Shown here: positions 59,612 through 64,000 of the stretch, one piece after another
How the letters are laid out: each line of letters starts with the position of its first letter
Position numbering within the stretch: position 1 is the stretch's first letter
Assembly: GCA_002197995.1 (NCBI GenBank)
Contig: NGZR01000009.1
Coordinates: forward strand, 682,001-746,000
Reading direction: 5' to 3'
DNA: 64,000 nt
From: Gaeumannomyces sp. JS-464
Taxonomy: Eukaryota; Ascomycota; Sordariomycetes; Magnaporthales; Magnaporthaceae
Translations under genes and position numbers: made by a program
The notes under the pieces: generated by a model
What the model saw: the letters and a program-made list of their open reading frames with translations, nothing else
Told to the model about the DNA's origin: nothing
Databases searched by the model: none

Positions 59612-61147
59612 ATTGCCAAATTTTATTACCGTTATAACCTTTTTTTATTGCTTTTTATGCTTACGGTTTAAGGTTTATAATTAATAAACCGTTTTAGTTA
59701 TTCGTGGTTTTTTTTATTGGATTTAACCGGTAGCTTAATTTATTCGTAAATTATTTTTTTTAAATTAAAGGATTTCGAAAATTACATTTCTTTTTTTTAT
59801 ATCCAGCTTATTTAGTATAATAATAACGTTTTTCCCATTCCGGGTGCGTAATATTACTAACTGTGTTTTTTGGTTAATTTATTTTTATTATAAGCGATAG
59901 GTATTTTTTTAACCGTTTTTAATTGGTACGGTTAATACTTTCGTTTTATAGGAATTTCATATCGTTTAACCGCTTATAACGATACGTAATTACCTTATAC
60001 TTCGTAATCGATTATTATTTTAACCTTTTTTTTTTAATATTCCATTCGAAATATTAATAAGTTGTACGGTTAACTCGATTTTGCTATTATAAAGGTTTTT
60101 ATCGGTTTCCGTTTCCCATTTTATGCTTTTCGCTTAAATGGTTTTTTTAGTTTTTTAGTAAAAGGAACGAGTACCGTACGCTCGTTTTTTTGTCCGGGTT
60201 AAACGGCATGTACGTTTACGCGATCCCCTAATGCTATGCTTTCGCTTTTTATGCTATATGGTTTTTGCATTTCGTAATTTCGCACTTTTCCTAATTAAGC
60301 GTTTTGGTAATATATAGCATTAAATATCGCTTGTTAAGCTTAAAAATTGCGGTAAACCTGCTAATTCGGGCTAGTTTTTACCGTAGCAGTTAAAATGCTA
60401 AACGGGGCTTAATTTTTAGCTCGCTTTTTAATTTTCGTAAAAAAAATTATATTTAAGTTTAAATCGTAAATGGAATTTGCACTTTCCGTAAATGCATTTT
60501 GCTTAAAAAAGTATAAATATCCCGGGTGTTTTATATCGATATTAAGGTGGTTTTTAAAAATTAACGCAATTTGTTTTAACTTATTTGCGTTTTTAAATTT
60601 GTAACTAGCATATTTAACTTTTTGCTGGTCGTTAAACTACGATAAAGGTTAGCCGTCGTTTTTATTCGTTAGGGTAGCGTAATATAACGGGCTATTTAGG
60701 TAATTTGGAACTTTAACGTTTTAAAAATACACCGAGATATCGAAAAGCGTAAAAGCGTGCTGGTTTTTTTAGCTTGCCTGCTTTTCGCGGATTATAAGTA
60801 CGAAGGTTTCGCCGTTTAAACTTTTCGCCCGTTTTTAAAACTCGGCCGTTTCGAAATTTTAACCACTTTGGTTTATTTTAGCGTTAGTATTAAAATTTTC
60901 CGACTTTCGAAAAAAGTGTGTTTAGCTTAAAAGCTTTTTTCTTTTTGCCGCGCTATTTGCTAAAGTTGCTTTTTTAAATCCCGCGAAAAGCGGTATCGTT
61001 TTTTTTTTTTTCAAATTTTCGGGCCCGGAAATAATCCGTTATTTTCCTTCGCTATCGTATTCGAACTTCGTAGTTTTAAGCATATAAATGCTTCGTGGTT
61101 TTCGAAAGTACCATTCGGTAATCTTTTTATCGGATTAGTATGTGGTA
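59612..61147 (-). mobile_element. Ty3/gypsy chromovirus, proximal (gag/protease) part
   Basis: This segment continues the minus-strand gypsy element across the copy Y insertion, as the ATTRC duplication shows. Broken minus-strand frames give gag-like helical sequence (for example KNANKLKQIALIFKNH at about 60560). It is cut off upstream by the inverted copy at 61148. Confidence 0.6.
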
Positions 61148-61383
61148 TGTTAATAAGAATGGTACTTTTATAAACACGGAAATCTTTTAAAAAAAAAGAA
61201 TAAAGATTTATAAATTTGGAACTGGTGTTTATAATAATGCATGTTTGTATAAAAATCTAATTATAAAAAGGGGATTATAAAATCCCCTTTTGTAAGCTCG
61301 TGGGAGCGCACGGCCCGTAGGCTTACGGCTTTACAAAGCGTGGGCCTTTTTTGGATATACGCGTTAAATTACGTGGATTAACA
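61148..61383 (-). repeat. 3' LTR of copy Y' (236 bp, inverted)
   Basis: Begins TGTTAATAAGAATGG and ends ACGTGGATTAACA on the + strand, the reverse complement of the copy Y LTRs; length identical. Confidence 0.9.
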
Positions 61384-64000
61384 CTGGCAATTCTTTCTTT
61401 AAACGCGTGTATCGGTAAATGCTCGTTTTTTAAATCCCGGGATTTTACAATACTAATAACAAAAGAATCCGGATTTGGTAACCTGCTTTAAAAACAAAGG
61501 AAAAAAAGGCAAAAAAATTGTGCTAAATATCGGTAAAAACTGTAAATAAAAACTGTAAATAAAAACAATAAAAGGTAGGGCAATATTTGGTTAAACGCTT
61601 GTAAAATTAGGTAATGCCGGATTAAATGCGCATAATAATAGTAAATAAACTTAATAAAAATCTATTAAGCCGTGTGCGTGCTAATCGGTGTAATAAAAGC
61701 AAATCGGAAAGATAATTTAAAAGGCTTGGGATATTTTAAAAGCCGTAGGCTTTAATCGTTGTAATTTAAAACTTAATCTTTACAACTACAAATATCGATA
61801 TTCCCGTTGCCTGCTTGCCTGCTTGCCGATTTTTGCTTTACTGTTTTACTGTTTGCTTAATTACCGCGATAATATCCATTCGTTTTAAAAGAACTAGCAA
61901 GGGCAAATCCGTTAAAAAAGGTTAAATTAGCGTTAAAACGGTCCCAAATAATGGCGTTTAAAAAAACTCGTGCTAAAAAGGGAAAAGGCAAATCCCTTGC
62001 TCGCCCGCGCCCTGCAAAAGGCAAACAAAAATCGTTTTTATGCCTAAATTGCTTTAATTCTCTTTTGGCCGGCAAGTTTAATAAAATTAGGTGCTTTAAT
62101 ACCGAGCCGGTCGGTAACCGTTATTAGTCCTATGCTTTTAGTTATTCGTGCCAGCTGGTGTAAGTAATTTTTTAAGCTTTAGTTTGCTAATTTTTTGCGC
62201 TAACAACCGGTAGTTTTAAAATCGCAATAGCTTTAACCAAAAAGTTTATAATTAAATATTTTCGCGAAACTACTGTTAATAAAGTATAATGGTTAATTTT
62301 TTGTTTAATTGCTCCAATGCTTTGTTAACCGTGCTTTAGCTGTTTTTAAGATTTCGCGAAATGGGCGCACTATTACTAAATGCATAATCCTTTTTAAAAA
62401 GGAGGAATAGGCCGGTAAGGTTAACGCTAATTTTATTAAAATAAGTGCTATTAAGCGGAAAGCGGCGGGCCGCGCTGCCGTTTAGCGTATGTTTAATGCG
62501 GCGTTTTTAAAAGCAAAGGACAGCTTATTTGGAGCTTTTAATAATAACGAGGATAAGGACGAAAAGATGCCCGAAAAGGGAAAAAAGGATAAAAATGCTA
62601 GTAATGTCGATAAATAAGCTGGTAATATGTCCGGCAATGGTAAAGGTTTTTCCTAAAGCTTAAAATAATCGTTCGTAGGATCGTTTTCCGGTTGTTTTAG
62701 CGTTTTAGTAATTTCGTTTTTTTTAGTTACATCGTTAGCCATTTTTAGGTTATAACAAATCGATTTTAACCGCTTTCCCTCGCTTTTTTTTATTGTTTTT
62801 CGCGTTTTACCTAACCTTCGATTCGTACCGTTATCGTATTGCTTGTAATTAAATTTTTTAAAGCTTTATTTAACTAATTTTTAATTATCGCGTTTACCGG
62901 ATTATTTGATTTTGCGATCCAGCGAATTTCGTTAATTTCGCGGCTTTCGTAGGATTTTTTAAATGCTATAACATCGATTATAAGCTTTTTTTTGCTATTA
63001 TACCTAATTATACGAGGTATTAATATAGCGAAAAGCTATCGGTGCAAATTATCAATTTCGAGGCTTTTTGGTTTAGCTTTTTAAAAATCGTTGCGAGCGT
63101 TAAATTAAAAACGTAGGTTATATTAAACCCGTTAACCATCCCGTAAATTTCACTTGCGAAAACGCTTTTCGTAACCCTTTTGCATTTAACTAACGTTTAA
63201 TGCAAAATATTCCCGATTAGCTAAAAGCTAGTTTTTTAATTATCGGATTTTTTATTACCCAGTATAATTACGAACCCGATTTGTAAATTTAGGTTTAAAT
63301 TATTTGCGAATAATCCGTTTACGAAAGCGTAAAGGTTGGTTTTTTGCAAATCCAATAAAACGTATTTTAGCCCTTTTTATGCGTTATCGATTTGCTATTT
63401 AATTCTTTTGTTTAGCTTAACCACGTTTTTTTATTCCGGGTTTTTAGCTTGCGCCGCTACGGAATAATCGAATGCGGCTTTCGGTTAGCATATGGAATTA
63501 ATATATGCGCTTCGAGCTTTTTAAACGACATACTTATAATTTAAGCTTTTTAAATCGGTTTTTATTAGCTTAAACCTTTTATTTTGTTTTTTTGTCGAAT
63601 TTCAAGCTTATAATTTCCTATTAAAATTTTGCACCCGTTAAAGTCGGCTTCGTTTCCCGGTTTAAAAATCGATTTCGGTTTTACACGAAAGCTTGCTTTT
63701 TAAATCGCTAATTTTTCTTTTATTAAAAAGTTCGGATTTTTAAAATTTAAAGTGTCGTTTATTTGCATGCTTACGATTTTAAAGCTTTGTCCGCTTTCCG
63801 AAATAAGCAAACAAAGATTATAATTTAACGTTTAGCAATTTAGGCGCTTTTTGTAATGCTTTTGGTAGGTAACGAACTAATGCAAGCCTAATTCCGCGAT
63901 CCCGTAAAAAGGCTTAATTATTTTAAGCAACGTGCCCGGTTTAAACCATGCTAATAACTTTTTAAGTAAGCGCAGGAAAACGTTTTTTTGCAGTTTTAAT
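61148..64000 (-). mobile_element. Second copy (Y') of the 236-bp-LTR retrotransposon, inverted, runs off the window
   Basis: A complete LTR in the opposite orientation lies at 61148-61383. The following sequence is the reverse complement of copy Y from its 3' end back through RNase H and into reverse transcriptase (63900-63970 mirrors 55000-55050). The Fot1 element is absent. Only the distal part of the element is in the window. Confidence 0.9.

Overview
The window looks like a filamentous ascomycete nuclear genome, most likely a Sordariomycete. The GC-rich genes carry short GT-AG introns of about 54-147 bp with CTAAC or CTGAC-like branch sites. A sharply AT-rich, transposon-filled block with transition-type decay, as repeat-induced point mutation (RIP) leaves, follows them. 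The species cannot be named from this sequence.

From 1 to about 32.6 kb is gene-bearing, GC-rich accessory sequence. It holds an F-box-like protein (-), a GNAT acetyltransferase (-), an HSL-type alpha/beta-hydrolase (+), a secreted GMC oxidoreductase (-), a Tc1/mariner element with clear TIRs, a rhodopsin-fold/PTH11-type membrane protein (+), a secreted Thr/Ser-rich mucin-like protein (+), a GPI-anchored yapsin-like aspartic protease (+), a DUF4267-like fragment (+), a RecQ/TLH-like helicase remnant (-), and an epoxide hydrolase (-) facing a cytochrome P450 (+) across a 1 kb shared upstream region. Exon models for the F-box protein, GMC enzyme, rhodopsin protein and P450 close perfectly in frame. 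Most of the other genes are one base short, nearly always inside a mononucleotide run, so assembly error must be considered before calling them pseudogenes. No polyketide, peptide or terpene synthase backbone is visible.

From about 33.1 to 64 kb is a nest of transposons with almost no host genes. A young GC-rich PIF/Harbinger element (33945-39047, TSD TTA) carries a transposase and a convergent Myb/SANT-like gene, and has a MULE fragment inside it (35646-36757, 8-bp TSD). It sits in an old solo-LTR-like repeat. Two tandem 1.18-kb copies of a related LTR-containing unit follow; the second is split by a Ty1/copia element (41558-46895, 170-bp LTRs, TSD AAAGT). Next is a decayed Ty3/gypsy chromovirus on the minus strand (47.2-50.3 and 59.6-61.1 kb). 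It is split by a 9.3-kb LTR element (50284-59611, 236-bp LTRs, TSD ATTRC) that itself contains a Fot1/pogo element (57332-59191, TSD TA). An inverted second copy of the 236-bp-LTR element starts at 61148 and runs off the window. The nesting gives a relative order of insertion. No tRNA, rRNA or CRISPR array was recognised.
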